The notes under the pieces: model-generated
What the model saw: only the letters and a program-made list of their open reading frames with translations
The model's database searches: none
Told to the model about the DNA's origin: nothing
Translations under genes and position numbers: made by a program
Shown here: positions 48,106-59,775 of the stretch, one piece after another
How the letters are laid out: each line of letters opens with the position of its first letter
Numbering within the stretch: position 1 is the stretch's first letter
Assembly: GCF_036231945.1 (NCBI RefSeq)
Contig: NZ_CP109599.1
Location: forward strand, 4,186,501-4,250,500
Origin: Streptomyces sp. NBC_01429
Lineage (GTDB): Bacteria; Actinomycetota; Actinomycetes; Streptomycetales; Streptomycetaceae
Reading direction: 5' to 3'
DNA length: 64,000 nt

Positions 48106-49302
48106 ATGAGAGGCAAGGACGATGAGAGGCCACGTCGTGGCCGACGAGGCCCGTCGAGCGAGAGGCACATCCCCTTGAACGCCCAGGACCACCAGCCCCC
48201 CGCCGGACAGCCCCCTGCCGCACAGCCCCCCGCCGCACACTCACTCACCACGCGAGCCCCCACCACGAGCCCCCTCCACGTGCGGCTCCTGACCGGCGTC
48301 ACGGGCCTGTTCCTCGCCGGGGCCACCTTCCTCGTCGGCTGCCGGCTGCTGGGCGTCGACGGCATCACGCCCGTACCGCAGTTGCTCGCCTTCCTGCCCT
48401 GGCTGCTGGTCCCGGTGGCGCTGGCCGCGCTGTTCACGGCTCTGCTGCGCTGGCGTACGGGGGCGGTCTGGGCGCTGGTGCTGCTCGCCGTGACGGGGTG
48501 GACGTCACGTACGTACGACGCGTACGACACGGACGACGGCGCATCCGACACGTACGCGACATCGAGCACCAGTGGCACCAGCGGCACCACCGGCACCACC
48601 CGGATCCGGGTCCTGACCTCCAACGTCGAGTTCGGGCAGGGAACGCTCGGCCTCATCGACACCATCCGCCGCGAGAAGCCCGACCTGGTGTTCGTCCAGG
48701 AGTGCGAGTTCGTCTGCGCGCGGCTCCTCGCCGACCGCATCCCGAGCGCGGACTATCCGTTCCGCAACGTCGTCAAGGCCGGCCGGGCCGAGGGCTCCGC
48801 GATCCTCTCCGTCTTCCCGCTCACCGAGGCCGAAGGCGTGGAAGGCACCCTCGCCATGCCGGGTTCCGCCGCCCGCGTCGGCGACCGTACGGTCCACCTC
48901 CAGCTCGCCCACCCGCTGCCGCCCATCCCCGGCATGGTGGACGACTGGCGCGCCGAGCTGGGCGGCATCCGTACGTACGCCGCCGCGCACCAGGGCGGTG
49001 ACCCGGTCATCGTGGCGGGCGACTTCAACGCCACCCGGGACCACGCCCTCTTCCGCGCGCTGCTGAAGGACGGCGGGCTGCGGGACAGCGCGCTGCTGGC
49101 GGGGGCCGGCCACACGCCGTCCTGGCCGTCGCAGCTGCCCAGGCCGCTGGGCGCGCAGATCGACCATGTGCTGGTGAGCGACGACTTCTCCGTACGGGAC
49201 GCCCGCTTCATCGACCTCGCGGACACGGACCACCGCTCGCTGCTCGTCGGGCTGGAACTGCGCGGTACCGAAACGCGAGGTACCGAAATGCGGGTGCCGT
49301 AG
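48106..49302 (+). CDS. Endonuclease/exonuclease/phosphatase (EEP) domain membrane protein
   Basis: About 398 aa from ATG 48106 (alternative TTG 48175). The N-terminus is basic, then three transmembrane segments (VRLLTGVTGLFLAGATFLVG; LLAFLPWLLVPVALAALFTA; VWALVLLAVTGWTS) and a Thr/Ser/Gly linker. The EEP domain has VLTSNVEFGQG, LVFVQECE, VIVAGDFNATRDH and DTDHRSLLV, the metal-dependent phosphodiesterase motifs. The active site faces outside, so the substrate may be extracellular nucleic acid or lipid. Substrate unknown. Confidence 0.88.
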   Translation: MRGKDDERPRRGRRGPSSERHIPLNAQDHQPPAGQPPAAQPPAAHSLTTRAPTTSPLHVRLLTGVTGLFLAGATFLVGCRLLGVDGITPVPQLLAFLPWLLVPVALAALFTALLRWRTGAVWALVLLAVTGWTSRTYDAYDTDDGASDTYATSSTSGTSGTTGTTRIRVLTSNVEFGQGTLGLIDTIRREKPDLVFVQECEFVCARLLADRIPSADYPFRNVVKAGRAEGSAILSVFPLTEAEGVEGTLAMPGSAARVGDRTVHLQLAHPLPPIPGMVDDWRAELGGIRTYAAAHQGGDPVIVAGDFNATRDHALFRALLKDGGLRDSALLAGAGHTPSWPSQLPRPLGAQIDHVLVSDDFSVRDARFIDLADTDHRSLLVGLELRGTETRGTEMRVP

Positions 49303-49322
49303 TACGGCGCGAGGATCGAACC

Positions 49323-49646
49323 ATGGACGCCACGAACCCGACGCCGGGTGCGGGAAACCCCGGAACGGGAAAACCCAGTACGGGAGCGCCCCGTACAGGT
49401 GACTCCGACGACACGATCCTCCGCACCATCAACGAACTGGTCGCCGAGGAGCGCGCCCTGCGCTCCCGCGCCACCCAGCACCTCGGCCTCGCCGACGACG
49501 AGCAGCAGCGGCTGCGCTCCGTCGAGGTCCGGCTCGACCAGTGCTGGGACCTGCTGCGCCAGCGCCGCGCGAAGTCCGAGTTCGGTGAGAACCCGGACGA
49601 GGCGGCGGTACGGCCCGCAGGCGAGGTCGAGGGGTACCAGGGCTGA
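49323..49646 (+). CDS. DUF2630 family protein
   Basis: This 107-aa protein has a disordered N-terminus (about 1-28) and the family core DTILRTINELVAEERALRSR, QHLGLADDEQQRLRSVEVRL and DQCWDLLRQRRAKSEFG, ending RPAGEVEGYQG. A helical hairpin, function unknown. Common in actinobacteria. Confidence 0.92.
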   Translation: MDATNPTPGAGNPGTGKPSTGAPRTGDSDDTILRTINELVAEERALRSRATQHLGLADDEQQRLRSVEVRLDQCWDLLRQRRAKSEFGENPDEAAVRPAGEVEGYQG

Positions 49647-49687
49647 GGACGCAACGGCTCGCCCCGCCCGCCTGGCTCCTCGCGGCC

Positions 49688-52045
49688 GTGCGCCCCCAGC
49701 CGGCGCCCGTCCCCTGGGCCGCCGTCGCCCGCGCCTCGGTCGCCATGGCCACGCCCCTGGCGGTCGGCCTCGTCACGGACCGGACGGCCTACGGCGCTCT
49801 CGTGTCGATGGGCGCGCTCTTCGCCCTCCTCGGCGACACCGCCGACGCCTACCGGATGCGGATCTTCAACATCGCGCTTCCGCAGCTCTTCGGCGCCGTC
49901 GGCGTCACGGTCGGCACGCTGGTCCTCGGCCGGGGCTGGCTCGCCGTCGGTGTGCTGACGCTGATCGCGCTCCTCTCCGGGATGATCTCCTCGATCGGCG
50001 CTGTGGCCTCGGTCGCCGGGCTGCTGCTCCTGATCAACACGGTGGTGGGCGCGGGCCTGCCGATGCCGGAACCGTGGTGGATGGCCCCGCTGCTGCTGTC
50101 GCTGGGCGGGCTGTTCGTGCTCGGCCTGTCCCTGCTGGCCTGGCCCCTGCGCGGCCGGGGCCCCGAACGGGCCGCCGTGGCCGGGACGTACCGCGCGGTC
50201 GCCGACCTGCTGGAGGCCGCGGGCGGTACAGGTGGGGGCGGTACGGGCGGGGGCGGTACGGGCGGGGGCGATACGGGTGCGGGCGAAATGGCTGCGGGCG
50301 ATACGTACGACACGAAGCGGCAGGCGGTCACCGAGTCGCTCAATCAGGCGTACGACCTCGTGCTCGCCCGTCGCGCGCGCGAGCACGGCCGGTCCGCCGC
50401 GCTCGTACGGCTGCTCGCCCAGCTCAACGTGATCATCCCGCTGGTCGAGGCCACCCCCGCCGTCCATCTGACGGGCGGGGGCCGGCCGCTGCCCGCCGCG
50501 ATCCCGGCGGCGGTACGGGAGCTGGCCGACGCGGTCGCCACCGGCCGCACCGGCGGCCCGCCCCTGGAGCTGCCCGCGCCCACCACCGCCTCCGAACGCG
50601 CCGTCGATGCCGCGCTGCGGTACGCGGCGGCGGTGGTCCACCGGGCCGAAGACGCGGAAAGAGCCGAAGACGCGGAAGCAGGCGACAGGGAAGGGGACCG
50701 CGGGGTAGGGGATCGCGAGGTAGGCGACCGCGCGAATCGGGGCCCCGGGGCAGGAGACCGCGCGAAAGGGGGCCGCGCCGAAGCGAACGATTCCGCTTCC
50801 GCCACCCCCAGCGACTCCGAGGACGACCGGCTCGGCCGCCCCGCCGCCCTGCGCGTCCGGGCCCGCCGCGCCACGCGCGCGGTGCTGCTGTCCGGGGCGT
50901 CCTGGCGCTACGGGCTGCGCCTCGCGCTCTGCATCGGCCTCGCCCAGGCGCTGGTCTCGCTCATCGCGGTGCCGCGCTCGTACTGGGTGACGCTCACCGT
51001 CACCTTCATCCTCAAACCGGACTTCGGCTCGGTCTTCTCGCGCGCGGTGCTGCGCGCGCTGGGCACGGTGGCCGGGCTCGTCGTCGCGGCGGCCGTCCTG
51101 TCGGCGACACCGCGCGGCTGGTGGGACGTGGTGGTGATGCTGGTGCTCGCGGGGATCGTCCCGGCGGTGTCCGCGAAGGGGTACGCGTTCCAGACGGCGG
51201 CCCTCACCCCGGTGATCCTGCTGCTCTCCGACATCCTCGGCCACCAGGGCTTCGACCTTGTCCTGCCGCGCTTCGTGGACAGCATGATCGGCTGCGGCAT
51301 CGCCCTGATCGCCGGCTATCTGCTCTGGCCCGAGAGCTGGCACACCCGGGTCGGGACCCGGCTCGCGGACGCCGTCGAGGACACGGCGCGCTACGTACGG
51401 TCGGCGTTCGCGCCCGGCGCGGACCAGACGGAACGGGTACGTCAGCGCCGCCGCATCTACCGCGACCTCTCCGCCGTACGCACCGAGTTCCAGCGCGCCC
51501 TGACCGAACCCCCGCCCACCGGCACCCGCGCCATGGCCTGGTGGCCGCTCGTCGTCGCGCTGGAACGCATCGTGGACGCGACGACGGCCGCCCGCGTCCG
51601 CGTCAACCACGGCGCCGCACCGCCCGCCCCGGCCGAGACCGCCGGCATCGAACGCGACCTGCGCGAGCTGGCGGACGGCATGCGGGCGAACGAGACCCCG
51701 ACCGCAGTACGGGCCGACGCCCCCGACACGGGCGACGGTGATGGCGACGGCGAGGGCTACGGCTACGGCGACGGCGATGGCGACGAGAGGGGACTGCTCG
51801 CGCCGCTGCGCCACGAGGTACGAGCGGCGCGCGCGATCGTGTCCCCGGGCCGCCTGGCCGGTCTCAACGACCGGACTGTGGCGCCCGTTCGAGCGCGTCG
51901 GGCGGCTCGGGCCGCTCGGGAAGATGAGCCTGACACCCGAGAGCGGCCCGGTCAGCAGGACCAGCAGGACCGGGGAGCCCGGCAGGACCGGCAGGACCGG
52001 CAGGACCGATCGGACAGACCTGACCGGCCTGGCCCGCCACCTTGA
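49688..52045 (+). CDS. FUSC family transporter
   Basis: This 785-aa protein has two sets of transmembrane helices (about 15-160 and 410-560) around a cytoplasmic domain, with VARASVAMATPLAVGLVTD at the start and VTLTVTFILKPDFGSVFSRA in the second half, both FUSC signatures (fusaric acid/aromatic acid exporter type). GTG 49688 is the likely start. The middle holds Glu/Asp-rich repeats and tandem (GGG)n-type repeats; the C-terminus (about 690-785) has Asp/Arg/Gln repeats and overlaps a minus-strand gene by 182 nt. Confidence 0.86.
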   Translation: MRPQPAPVPWAAVARASVAMATPLAVGLVTDRTAYGALVSMGALFALLGDTADAYRMRIFNIALPQLFGAVGVTVGTLVLGRGWLAVGVLTLIALLSGMISSIGAVASVAGLLLLINTVVGAGLPMPEPWWMAPLLLSLGGLFVLGLSLLAWPLRGRGPERAAVAGTYRAVADLLEAAGGTGGGGTGGGGTGGGDTGAGEMAAGDTYDTKRQAVTESLNQAYDLVLARRAREHGRSAALVRLLAQLNVIIPLVEATPAVHLTGGGRPLPAAIPAAVRELADAVATGRTGGPPLELPAPTTASERAVDAALRYAAAVVHRAEDAERAEDAEAGDREGDRGVGDREVGDRANRGPGAGDRAKGGRAEANDSASATPSDSEDDRLGRPAALRVRARRATRAVLLSGASWRYGLRLALCIGLAQALVSLIAVPRSYWVTLTVTFILKPDFGSVFSRAVLRALGTVAGLVVAAAVLSATPRGWWDVVVMLVLAGIVPAVSAKGYAFQTAALTPVILLLSDILGHQGFDLVLPRFVDSMIGCGIALIAGYLLWPESWHTRVGTRLADAVEDTARYVRSAFAPGADQTERVRQRRRIYRDLSAVRTEFQRALTEPPPTGTRAMAWWPLVVALERIVDATTAARVRVNHGAAPPAPAETAGIERDLRELADGMRANETPTAVRADAPDTGDGDGDGEGYGYGDGDGDERGLLAPLRHEVRAARAIVSPGRLAGLNDRTVAPVRARRAARAAREDEPDTRERPGQQDQQDRGARQDRQDRQDRSDRPDRPGPPP

Positions 52046-52469
52046 GCATGACCCAGACCCGTTTGCCGGGCCCGCGACGCGGCACCACACCCCAGTCGTC
52101 GGCCAGCGCCGCGACCAGCGCGAGCCCCCGCCCGCACTCGTCGTCCAGATCCGGGGTGCGCGGACGCGGCAGATAATCGCCCGCGTCCTCGACCTCCAGT
52201 CTGAACAGCCCGTCGCTGTGGTGGAGCGTGACGGCGACCTCCCGGCCGGGCGGACTCCCGTGGCGCAGCGCGTTGGTGACGAGCTCCGACAGGAGGAGTG
52301 CGGCGGTGTCGCCCGGCTCCCCGGGGAAGCCGAAGTCCCGATGGAGAATCTCCCTGGCCCGCCCGACGCTCCTGGGATGGCTGGGCAGCCGGAAGGTCAC
52401 ACAGTGGTCGTGCCGGCGGCTCTGGTCGTACTGGTCGTACTGGTCGCGCTGTTCACCGTCGTGGTTCAT
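51864..52469 (-). CDS. HATPase_c (anti-sigma type) protein overlapping FUSC
   Basis: This 201-aa protein has the ATPase core: HPRSVGRAREILHRDFGF, LLLSELVTNALRHGSPPG (N box) and DDECGRGLALVAALADDWGV (G box). The C-terminal 60 residues are a collagen-like Gly-Pro-Ala repeat (GPAGPAGPAGLPGPAGPA) that is antisense to the repetitive FUSC end. The ATPase part is complete without it, so the tail may be dispensable. The start ATG 52469 is upstream of a short promoter region. Confidence 0.83.
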   Translation of the reverse strand: MNHDGEQRDQYDQYDQSRRHDHCVTFRLPSHPRSVGRAREILHRDFGFPGEPGDTAALLLSELVTNALRHGSPPGREVAVTLHHSDGLFRLEVEDAGDYLPRPRTPDLDDECGRGLALVAALADDWGVVPRRGPGKRVWVMLKVAGQAGQVCPIGPAGPAGPAGLPGPAGPADRAALGCQAHLPERPEPPDALERAPQSGR

Positions 52470-52559
52470 AGGGACAGACCTTCCCTGTGACACGACTTTT
52501 ACTTTCCGTGTGCGAAAGGTGACTCTGAGCATTCGCGCGCGACAGTCGATCACCCTGAT

Positions 52560-52584
52560 AACACCCCAGGAACCGGGGGGTGTT
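52560..52584. terminator. AACACCCC hairpin between the ATPase and hydrolase genes
   Basis: AACACCCC (52560-52567) pairs with GGGGTGTT (52577-52584) with a 9-nt loop. It lies downstream of the minus-strand hydrolase and upstream of the ATPase promoter. Confidence 0.6.
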
Positions 52585-52619
52585 GTGAGTCGGCCGTGCG
52601 CGAGAAAACCTGGCGGGCG

Positions 52620-53498
52620 TCAGCGGGTGAGCAGGTCGCGGAGCGCCCCGGCGACCTCGGCGGGTGCTTCCTCCGCCATGAAGTGGCCGAAGGTGACGCC
52701 GGTGTGCCGCAGGTCGGGGGCCCAGGCGCTCCACAGGGCCTTGGCGTCGAAGCCGAGCGCCGAGCCCCAGTCCTGCTGGAGCACGGTGACGGGCATACGG
52801 AGCCGGTGGCCGGCCGCGCGGTCCGCGCGGTCGTGTTCGACGTCGATGCCCGCCGAGGCGCGGTAGTCGGCGACGATCGAGGGCACCGCGTCGCGGCAGG
52901 CGGTCAGGTAGGCGGCGCGGACGTCGGCGGGGATCGCGTCCGGGTCGTTGGTCCAGATGTCGAGGAAGTGGCCGAAGAAGGCGTCGGAGCTGGCGGCGAT
53001 CATCTGCTCGGGCAGGCCAGGGGGCTGGGCCATCAGATAGAGGTGGAAGCCGACGGCCGCCGTGGTCCCGTGCATCACGTCCCACATGTCCAGGGTCGGC
53101 AGCACATCGAGCGAGGCCAGGTGGGTGATCACCTCGGGGTGGTCGAGCGCGGTACGGATCGCGACGAGCGCGCCCCGGTCGTGCCCGGCCAGTGCGAAGC
53201 GCTCGTGCCCCAGCTCCCGGGCCAGGGCGACGATGTCGGCTCCCATGGTGCGCTTGGAGTAGGTGGCGCTGTCCGCCTCGGCGGGTTTGTCGCTGGCCCC
53301 GTACCCGCGCAGGTCCGGGCAGATGACCGTGTGGTCGGCGGCGAGGTCGGCGGCGACGTGCCGCCACATCAGATGGGTCTGCGGGAAGCCGTGCAGCAGC
53401 ACGATCGGGCTGCCCACGCCTCCGACGGCCGCGTTGAGCGACACGCCGTCCGCGACGGGTACGCGCCGGTAGGTGAAGTCCGCGATGACGGGAGCCAT
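52620..53498 (-). CDS. Alpha/beta hydrolase (epoxide hydrolase/haloacetate dehalogenase-like)
   Basis: This 292-aa enzyme has the oxyanion motif LLHGFPQTHLMWRHVA and CPDLRGYGASDKP, and an aspartate nucleophile in GHDRGA near residue 103 instead of serine. That is characteristic of epoxide hydrolases and haloalkanoate dehalogenases. A late Asp/His pair (FGHFMAEE) completes the site. Start ATG 53498. The natural substrate is unknown. Confidence 0.88.
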   Translation of the reverse strand: MAPVIADFTYRRVPVADGVSLNAAVGGVGSPIVLLHGFPQTHLMWRHVAADLAADHTVICPDLRGYGASDKPAEADSATYSKRTMGADIVALARELGHERFALAGHDRGALVAIRTALDHPEVITHLASLDVLPTLDMWDVMHGTTAAVGFHLYLMAQPPGLPEQMIAASSDAFFGHFLDIWTNDPDAIPADVRAAYLTACRDAVPSIVADYRASAGIDVEHDRADRAAGHRLRMPVTVLQQDWGSALGFDAKALWSAWAPDLRHTGVTFGHFMAEEAPAEVAGALRDLLTR

Positions 53499-53691
53499 GG
53501 TGCTGTCCTCTTTCTCGGGGTTTTCTCCGGGGCCGGTCGGTCGGCGTCCGCCTCCCTGCCTGCTTGCCCGGTGTTTCCCAGCCTGCCGCGCGCGGATGAG
53601 CATCCGATCAGCACCGCGCTATACCGTGGCCGAGGGGCGACGCCTCGGGAGCCTCAGGAGTCTCGGGAGCCTCGGGAAAGGACGGTCTCCG

Positions 53692-55899
<2,208 letters not shown>

Positions 55900-56097
55900 G
55901 AGCGCTTTGTCATGCCTCCGCCCACCGCTCAGCCCTTGAACACACAGGTATGTGTGCGGTGGCATATGCATAACCATACGGCCCCTGACCGGCCACCATT
56001 CCTTCCGCCTGCTGCCGATGGATCCCTGACACGGGCGTGAGCGGAGCGGCGATTATCGAAGGGCGCGTTACGGTCGCCTCCCACTAGCCTCGTCGCC

Positions 56098-56925
56098 ATG
56101 CCACCAGCCGTGAACCCCGCCAAGAAGCGCCCGCGCACCTACGACCCCGCCAAGATCCGCGCCGCCGTGTCGGCCCAGTTCGGGCACGTGCGGGAGGCGG
56201 TGCGGGCGCTGACGCCCGAGCAGCTGGCGCTGCCGACCGGGCTCGGGACGTGGACCGTACGGGAGCTGGCCGCGCATCTGAGCGTGGCGGTCGAGTCGGT
56301 GAACCTCTGCCTGGAGCAGCCGGTGCGGTCCGAGGCGGCCGTCGTCGCCGAGGCCGGGCCCGTGATCGTGCTGTCCGAGTGGCCGTATCTGACCGCCCGG
56401 TACGCCGGCTCGATCGCCGACAACGTCACGGCGCTCGCCGCGACCGCACCGCCCGGCGAACTGCTCGGGCGGGCCGCCGAACGGTTCGAGGCGCTGCTGC
56501 CGGCGGCCGACGACGGGCGGGTGCTCGTGACCCGCGTGGGCGCGATGCGGCTCGCGGACTACCTGGTGACCCGGACCGTCGAGCTGATCGTGCACACCGA
56601 CGACCTGAACCGGGCGGCCGGGCTGAGCATCCCGTACGACCGCCAGGCGCTCGCCGCCTGCACGCGGCTGCTGGCCGACGCGCTCGCCGTCAAGGCGCCC
56701 GGCGCGTCGACCGAGGTACGGGTACCGCCGTACGCGGTGGTGCAGTGCGTGCCGGGTCCCCGGCACACGCGCGGTACGCCGCCCAACGTCGTGGAGACCG
56801 ATCCGCTGACCTGGATCAGGCTCGCCACCGGCCGTACGGCCTGGGCCGAGGCGCTCGACACGGCGCGGGTGAGCGCGAGCGGGGAGCGCGCGGACCTCTC
56901 CGGCCTGCTCCCGCTCATGGGGTGA
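56098..56925 (+). CDS. Maleylpyruvate isomerase-like/bacterial SCP-type protein
   Basis: This 275-aa protein has an N-terminal DinB-like four-helix domain with ELAAHLSVAVESVNLCLEQ and VELIVHTDDLNRAAGL (metal/mycothiol-type His residues), and a C-terminal sterol-carrier-like domain (VETDPLTWIRLATGRTAWAE). This build occurs conservedly near purF in Streptomyces as I recall. Function unproven. A TAGCCT box at 56085-56090 is 7 nt before ATG, so it is likely leaderless. Confidence 0.85.
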   Translation: MPPAVNPAKKRPRTYDPAKIRAAVSAQFGHVREAVRALTPEQLALPTGLGTWTVRELAAHLSVAVESVNLCLEQPVRSEAAVVAEAGPVIVLSEWPYLTARYAGSIADNVTALAATAPPGELLGRAAERFEALLPAADDGRVLVTRVGAMRLADYLVTRTVELIVHTDDLNRAAGLSIPYDRQALAACTRLLADALAVKAPGASTEVRVPPYAVVQCVPGPRHTRGTPPNVVETDPLTWIRLATGRTAWAEALDTARVSASGERADLSGLLPLMG

Positions 56926-56986
56926 CGGGCCGGTAGCCGGTACGGCGGAGGCGGAACCGTAACGCCGCCGCCTCCGTCACAGCGGC

Positions 56987-58009
56987 ATGACGAAGCAGCA
57001 GCAGACCACCACGGCCCCCGGGACCGTCACCGCGGCTACCGCGGTCACGGCGCTCGCCCTGCTCCTCCTGTCCGCCTGCGGCACGGAGTCGGGCGCGGGG
57101 GCGGGCTCGGGCGGGGATTCCCGGTCCGTGTCCGGGGCCGACACCACTTCGCTCACCGAGACGTTGCGCAACACCAAGGGCACCAACGGCGTCAAGGGCA
57201 CCGTCTGGGACATCGACAGCGTGACGGTCGACGGCAAGAAGACCACGCCCGTGGACGGCGCCCGTATGCGGGTCGATCCCGACGGAACGGTTCGCTCGTC
57301 CCCGGACTGCAACCTCCGCACCGCCGGCGAGGTCACCGTGAAGGGCGACACCCTCGATGTGGGCGACGATCAGGGGATGTCCACCCTCAAACTCTGCCGG
57401 GACGAGGAGCGACCCTTCGCCGACGCCTTCGACAAGGTGTTCAGCGGAAAGCTCACGGCCCGGGTCGAGACCGTCCCCGCCCAGTCCGATGCCAAGGACG
57501 CCAAGGACGCCAAGACGGACGCCAAGAGGGAAGCCAAGGACACCAGGACCGACACCAAGCGCCTCACCCTCACCGCCCCCGGCGGCGACGCGATCGTCCT
57601 CACCCTGAACCCGCCCGCGCCCCTCACCGAGACGTCCTGGACGGTGAGCGGTGTCATCGACTCCGTCCTCGAACCCGGCGACACCGAGGGCTCCCTGCCG
57701 CAGGGGACCGAGGGCAAGGCGTCCCTCACGTTCAGTAAGGGCGCGGACGGCGGGAGCGGCACCGTGGAGGGCAACGACGGCTGCAACACCTTCCGTGGCT
57801 CCGCGAAGATCTCCGAGGCCACGAACAAGATCACCTTCGGTCCGATGCGTACCACCAGGAAAGCCTGCGCCAAGCCCCAAATGGCACTGGAAGAGCGGTT
57901 CGCGAAGGTGCTCAAGGGCGAGGTCGGCTATGAGCTGAGCCACAACCGTCTGACTCTGCTGGCCGAGAACGGCCCAGGCGTGGAGGCCCACGCCACCGCC
58001 CGGAAGTGA
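56987..58009 (+). CDS. Lipoprotein with two META domains
   Basis: This 340-aa protein has a lipoprotein signal (TALALLLLSAC, Cys near residue 31), then two META-like repeats: TVWDIDSVTVDGKKTTPVDG with DCNLRTAGEVTVKGDTLDVG, and TSWTVSGVIDSVLEP with GNDGCNTFRGSAKISE. META domains occur in secreted proteins including the HslJ type. A charged linker (KDAKDAKTDAKREAKD) separates them. It is exported and lipid-anchored. Confidence 0.88.
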   Translation: MTKQQQTTTAPGTVTAATAVTALALLLLSACGTESGAGAGSGGDSRSVSGADTTSLTETLRNTKGTNGVKGTVWDIDSVTVDGKKTTPVDGARMRVDPDGTVRSSPDCNLRTAGEVTVKGDTLDVGDDQGMSTLKLCRDEERPFADAFDKVFSGKLTARVETVPAQSDAKDAKDAKTDAKREAKDTRTDTKRLTLTAPGGDAIVLTLNPPAPLTETSWTVSGVIDSVLEPGDTEGSLPQGTEGKASLTFSKGADGGSGTVEGNDGCNTFRGSAKISEATNKITFGPMRTTRKACAKPQMALEERFAKVLKGEVGYELSHNRLTLLAENGPGVEAHATARK

Positions 58010-58060
58010 TCCGGCGAGGAGCCGGCAGGGGTGATCCGGCCCACTGATCCGTATCCCCAA

Positions 58061-58098
58061 TTCGGACCAGTGGTCGATCTCGCCTACACTCGGTGGCG
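58061..58098 (+). promoter_or_regulatory. Leaderless promoter of purF
   Basis: TTCGGA (58061-58066) and TACACT (58085-58090) are spaced by 18 bp; the GTG start at 58098 is 7 nt after the -10. No ribosome site is present, so the mRNA is likely leaderless. Confidence 0.55.
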
Positions 58099-59624
58099 TG
58101 CCTCGTGGTGATGGACGACTCAACCACGACCTGCTCCCCGGAGAGAAGGGCCCCCAGGACGCTTGCGGCGTCTTCGGAGTCTGGGCCCCGGGCGAAGAGG
58201 TCGCCAAGCTCACCTATTTCGGACTGTATGCCCTTCAGCACCGCGGACAGGAGTCCGCGGGCATCGCAGTGAGCAACGGGTCCAAGATCCTTGTGTTCAA
58301 GGACATGGGCCTCGTCTCACAGGTCTTCGACGAAACATCCCTCAGCTCTCTGCTGGGTCATATCGCGGTGGGTCACGCCCGCTACTCCACCACCGGTGCC
58401 TCGGTGTGGGAGAACGCGCAGCCGACCTTCAGGGCCACGGCCCACGGCTCCATCGCGCTCGGTCACAACGGCAATCTGGTCAATACCGCGCAGCTCGCGG
58501 AGATGGTCGCCGACCTGCCCAAGGAGAACGGCCGGACGACCCGCGTCGCCGCCACCAATGACACCGATCTGGTGACGGCCCTGCTGGCCAGCCAGACGGA
58601 CGACGACGGCAAGCCCCTCACGGTCGAGGAAGCCGCCGCCAAGATCCTGCCCGATGTGAAGGGCGCCTTCTCGTTCGTCTTCATGGACGAGCACACGCTG
58701 TACGCGGCCCGTGACCCGCAGGGCATCCGCCCGCTGGTCCTCGGCCGGCTGGAGCGCGGCTGGGTGGTCGCCTCCGAAGGTGCCGCCCTCGACATCTGCG
58801 GCGCCTCGTACGTCCGGGAGATCGAGCCGGGCGAGCTGATCGCCATCGACGAGAACGGACTGCGCACCCAGCGATTCGCGGAAGCGAAGCCCAAGGGCTG
58901 TGTGTTCGAGTACGTCTACCTGGCGCGTCCCGACACGGACATCGCCGGGCGGAACGTCTATCTGTCCCGGGTCGAGATGGGGCGGAAACTCGCCAAAGAA
59001 GCGCCGGTCGACGCCGATCTGGTCATAGCGACTCCGGAGTCGGGCACGCCCGCCGCGATCGGCTACGCGGAGGCCAGTGGCATTCCGTACGGTTCGGGCC
59101 TCGTCAAGAATGCCTATGTCGGCCGGACCTTCATCCAGCCGTCCCAGACCATCCGCCAGCTGGGCATTCGCCTCAAGCTGAACCCGCTGAAGGAAGTCAT
59201 CCGGGGCAAGCGCCTGGTGGTCGTGGACGACTCGATCGTCCGCGGCAACACCCAGCGGGCCCTGGTCAAGATGCTCCGCGAGGCGGGCGCCGCCGAGGTC
59301 CACATCCGGATCTCGTCGCCGCCGGTGAAGTGGCCCTGCTTCTTCGGCATCGACTTCGCCACGCGCGCGGAGCTGATCGCCAACGGCATGTCGGTCGAGG
59401 AGATCGGCATCTCCATGGGCGCCGACTCGCTCTCCTACATCTCCATCGACGGGATGATCGAGGCGACCACGATCGCCAAGCCCAATCTCTGCCGCGCCTG
59501 CTTCGACGGGGAGTACCCGATGGAGCTGCCCGATCCCGAGCTGCTCGGCAAGCGGCTGCTGGAGACCGAGCTGGCGGCGGGACCGGCCAACACGGCGGCC
59601 ACCGACGCGCTGCGGCGCCCCTGA
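58098..59624 (+). CDS. purF: Amidophosphoribosyltransferase
   Basis: This 508-aa enzyme makes 5-phosphoribosylamine from PRPP and glutamine, the first committed step of purine synthesis. The N-terminal nucleophile glutaminase has Cys23 after a propeptide (GPQDACGVFGVW) that is cleaved to expose it. The phosphoribosyl site is LVVVDDSIVRGNT. Cysteines of the [4Fe-4S] type are present (including WPCFFGID and NLCRACFDG). It starts with GTG at 58098 and is probably leaderless. purM follows 151 nt downstream. Confidence 0.97.
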   Translation: MPRGDGRLNHDLLPGEKGPQDACGVFGVWAPGEEVAKLTYFGLYALQHRGQESAGIAVSNGSKILVFKDMGLVSQVFDETSLSSLLGHIAVGHARYSTTGASVWENAQPTFRATAHGSIALGHNGNLVNTAQLAEMVADLPKENGRTTRVAATNDTDLVTALLASQTDDDGKPLTVEEAAAKILPDVKGAFSFVFMDEHTLYAARDPQGIRPLVLGRLERGWVVASEGAALDICGASYVREIEPGELIAIDENGLRTQRFAEAKPKGCVFEYVYLARPDTDIAGRNVYLSRVEMGRKLAKEAPVDADLVIATPESGTPAAIGYAEASGIPYGSGLVKNAYVGRTFIQPSQTIRQLGIRLKLNPLKEVIRGKRLVVVDDSIVRGNTQRALVKMLREAGAAEVHIRISSPPVKWPCFFGIDFATRAELIANGMSVEEIGISMGADSLSYISIDGMIEATTIAKPNLCRACFDGEYPMELPDPELLGKRLLETELAAGPANTAATDALRRP

Positions 59625-59775
59625 CCCGGTCATCGCCCGGTCCGGTCCGCCCACGTCATCACCGTGGGCGGACCGACGGACCGGCCACGACGGCCGACGA
59701 TCACCGACCCCGACGATCACCGACCTCGATGATCAATTCTCGATGACCCATATGACGACAGGAAAGTATCCAGCC

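Noticed and set aside
49208..52090. 960-codon minus-strand frame over FUSC and DUF2630
   Set aside because: Shadow of the plus-strand genes; only the ATPase frame at 51864-52469 has real motifs.
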